Assembly (NCBI GenBank): GCA_963210315.1
Contig: OY723292.1
Coordinates: 930,001 to 994,000, forward strand
Direction of reading: 5' to 3'
DNA length: 64,000 bases
DNA from: Rhynchopus euleeides
Taxonomy: Eukaryota > Euglenozoa > Diplonemea > Diplonemida > Diplonemidae
In this document: positions 62,001 to 64,000 of the stretch, in pieces
Numbering within the stretch: position 1 is the first letter of the stretch
How the letters are laid out: every line of letters starts with the position of its first letter
The notes under the pieces: generated by a model
What the model was told of the DNA's origin: nothing
The model's input: only the letters and a program-made list of their open reading frames with translations
Database searches by the model: none
Made by a program: the position numbers and the translations under genes

Positions 62001-64000
62001 ATGGCGACGTCGGAGGCGTTTGTCAAGGCCGCCGAGGATATACTGCTGACGCAGCTGCTGCCCTGCACGCCGCTGCTCAACGTCGGGGGGATTGTGGATA
62101 AAACTGTCGAGCAGGAGTCGCTCGTTTCCGGGTGGATGGCTGCCGGCGCCCTCAGAGCATGTGTGCCTCAGTGCATTGCCATCAAAGTATGTTGGAAATC
62201 GAAAAGATTCAGATTTCAGAGAGAAGGGGGTGAGTGGTGGTGTGGGATCGTTAGGGTTTTCTCAGTGAACCTGTTTCAAATAAAAACCTCGGCATGTTTG
62301 TGTGGGTTGTTGTGTTCATTTGCACCACGCACATACACACACACCGCAGTTCCCTTCGAGCCCTGTCGTCCTGGCAATTGACCCGCAGTGCGTTGCACTG
62401 TCGTCTCTGTTTGCGACAACGCCAACTGGTATGGCCTGCCGATGCGGTTATTGCAGTGCTTAGTTTGTTTTGCTTGGGTTTCTTAGGGTGCTCACAACCA
62501 GGGGACCTGTGCGCCAGTGCCAGATCATTTGCAACGTCTCGCCACTGCGGCATGGCGGCATGGGTGTCCTCAAGAATCCCACCCCAGATCTGCACAAAGA
62601 GCCTGCTGCATCTGTCCTTTTTGCTTCCCCAGCACACGACACCCACATCCTATGTCACAGGGAAACTGAAGATCGTTCGGCCGCCCTTCACAGACCATGT
62701 GCTGCACTGCATCCGGGATGCGATGGGCGATGGCACCGTGCTCGTCTTCAGCGGAGTTTCCGAATCTGACCTCACAAAGCCGTGGCTCCTGTGCGCCGCA
62801 GGCGAGCTCCACGAACGCTCGACCGACAGCGCTGCCGAACGCGGCAGCTGCTTTGCACACACGGAGCTCTCGCCAGACTTCCGCCTCATCCTGCTGGCTG
62901 AGGGTGCCGCAGCACCCAGCCTCCGACTCAACCCCCACATGCGCACCTGCTCGCAGCTGGTGTCCTTCAGCATGCACCGCAGGGGCCTCGCAGAGAACAT
63001 GTCCCAGACCGCCTCCGACTTGTTCAACCCCTCCGCACGCGAATGCGCCAGCCTCGCTAATGTCCGCCAGTCGCTGAGCGAAGCAGAGGCACACCTCGCC
63101 GACAACCCGACAGATGCCAAAGCCGTCGTCGCCACAGCGGAGACCGCGTGCCTCCAGCTGACGCAGTTCTCGATGAAGCGCAGGAGGACAAGCGCATACC
63201 CGAAGGACCACGTCGCGACCTTCCGCAAGATCGGGCGTGTCTGCAGCATGGCACACTACGTCTGCTCAGCGCTGTTCAGCCGCATCTCACCCGCCAGCCG
63301 CTACGACGCACCCTTCTACCATGCGGCGGTGAAGAAGGTCCTCCGCGAGATCCTCGCCGCAGGCAAGCTGGGCGACTACGGCTACGAGTCGGATGACGGG
63401 ATGCACTACTCCGACGAGCGGCTGCTCCCAAACCTGCTGCACATCATGTCGCAGAGCACGGAGAGCGCGCAGGAGAAGCTGCTGCTGGCCTACCTCACCA
63501 CGCTGGAGAAGGCACGCAGGTCTGCCTGGTACACCAGCACCGTCTCCGGAGTCCGGTGGTCCGCACCCCAGGCCTCCATGGGCAAGCCGGACGCGCAGCA
63601 CGAGCTCTGCCTCCGCATGCACGGCGTGCCCAAGGGGCACGCGGCTGACCCCGCCTTCACGCAGCTCAGCGCCTTCGGGATAGCCCCTGACCTGCCCCCT
63701 GTGGATGCGTGTGAGGCGCACGAGCTCCTCGACAAGGTCAAGACGCTGGTGGATGCCGACCTCCGCCTCAGTGCTGGCGCCACTGGGCGTCCGGGTGGCG
63801 GTGGCGGCGGCACGTTCCTCGCCCCCGTGGCGGGGGAGGCGGCGGGTGACGGCGAGGAGGCCGGCATCGCCTCCCTGTTGAAGGCGGTGGAGAAGGTGAC
63901 CCCCCTGTCGCCCCTTCTGGTGGTTGCTGATGCGGACCTCTTCCTCCCGCGGATGAAGGAGGTGGTGTCGCGGGCGCAGATGGTCCGGTCCGCGTTTTTC
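56030..64000 (+). CDS. Divergent dynein heavy chain, tail-less and stalk-less, partial at 3' end
   Basis: Three exons: 56030-59224, 59361-62186 and 62633 to the window edge, at least 2463 residues, all junctions phase 0. Residues 1 to about 500 match part of the dynein linker (helices ending VHRLFFCEPKQVLEVARAMR). AAA1 (about 520-650) lacks the GPAGTGKT loop and has WLVFNH in place of the Walker B DE pair. AAA2 keeps GPASCGKT (about 822) and WIVIDG. AAA3 keeps GPPGTGKS (about 1230) but not a Walker B. AAA4 (about 1608) has GQSINPNIHEVRLAAFL where GVGGSGKQSL-x-RLAAFI is normal. The stalk is cut to about 60 residues (1868-1930). AAA5 resumes with GDSIFLAAF, and HTELSPDFRLILLAEG follows in exon 3. 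The usual N-terminal tail is missing. The family powers cilia or transport; this copy cannot work in the standard way. Confidence 0.85.
59225..59360 (+). other. Intron 1 of the dynein gene
   Basis: 136 bp. Donor AAG/GTATTC, acceptor CCCCCACTCACAG/GAC, branch-like CCTGACC about 20 nt upstream of the acceptor. Phase 0 on both sides; removing it joins the two long frames (ending WDNNK, resuming DPQSHPHAY). An in-frame TAG lies just inside the donor. Confidence 0.85.
62187..62632 (+). other. Intron 2 of the dynein gene
   Basis: 446 bp. Donor AAA/GTATGT, acceptor TGTCCTTTTTGCTTCCCCAG, phase 0 on both sides; exon 3 resumes HTTPTSYVTGKLK and stays open to 64000. Confidence 0.85.

Overview
This is nuclear DNA from a microbial eukaryote. 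Most coding regions are long open frames on a GC-rich background. Two spliceosomal introns (GT...AG, both phase 0) can be placed in one gene. The gene content (dynein heavy chain, kinesin motor, WD40, GT47 exostosin, SET domain, DUF4116 repeats, hAT transposase) suggests a free-living, probably flagellated protist. An alveolate-like or other repeat-rich protist is plausible, but the sequence does not let me name the lineage. All ten confident host or hAT coding regions read on the + strand, which is unusual for 64 kb.

Layout. 0-8.9 kb: WD40 protein, a TIR element (4516-6049), a GT47-like membrane glycosyltransferase and a basic IQ-like protein. 8.9-21 kb: a block of mobile DNA with a recent 497-bp TA-flanked element, a 2-kb TIR element, palindromic satellites, a complete hAT-type transposon (12208-15552) and further TIR elements. 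21.7-29.1 kb: three host genes (ubiquitin-like plus DUF4116 repeats, an unrecognised protein, a Gln-rich protein). 29.1-42.2 kb: deeply nested transposons, including two TTAA-flanked piggyBac-like non-autonomous elements and the first copy of a TA-flanked element with unknown genes. 42.3-48.8 kb: a Rossmann-plus-SET protein and a kinesin fused to an alpha/beta-hydrolase and a transglutaminase-like domain. 48.8-56.0 kb: the second, inverted copy of the unknown TA element, carrying a poly-A retroposon. 56.0-64.0 kb: a highly divergent dynein heavy chain running off the window.

Most notable: (1) the dynein heavy chain lacks a recognisable tail, has lost the AAA1 and AAA4 nucleotide-binding motifs, and has a stalk cut to about 60 residues with no room for a microtubule-binding domain; (2) the three-domain kinesin fusion; (3) a TA-flanked transposon with two unrecognised genes, present as two inverted copies, each with a different gene broken; (4) several transposon families whose ends are built from dense palindromic arrays. 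Nothing indicates a functional pathway shared between the host genes; their common theme is cytoskeletal and regulatory. Mobile elements probably make up more than 40 percent of the window by eye.
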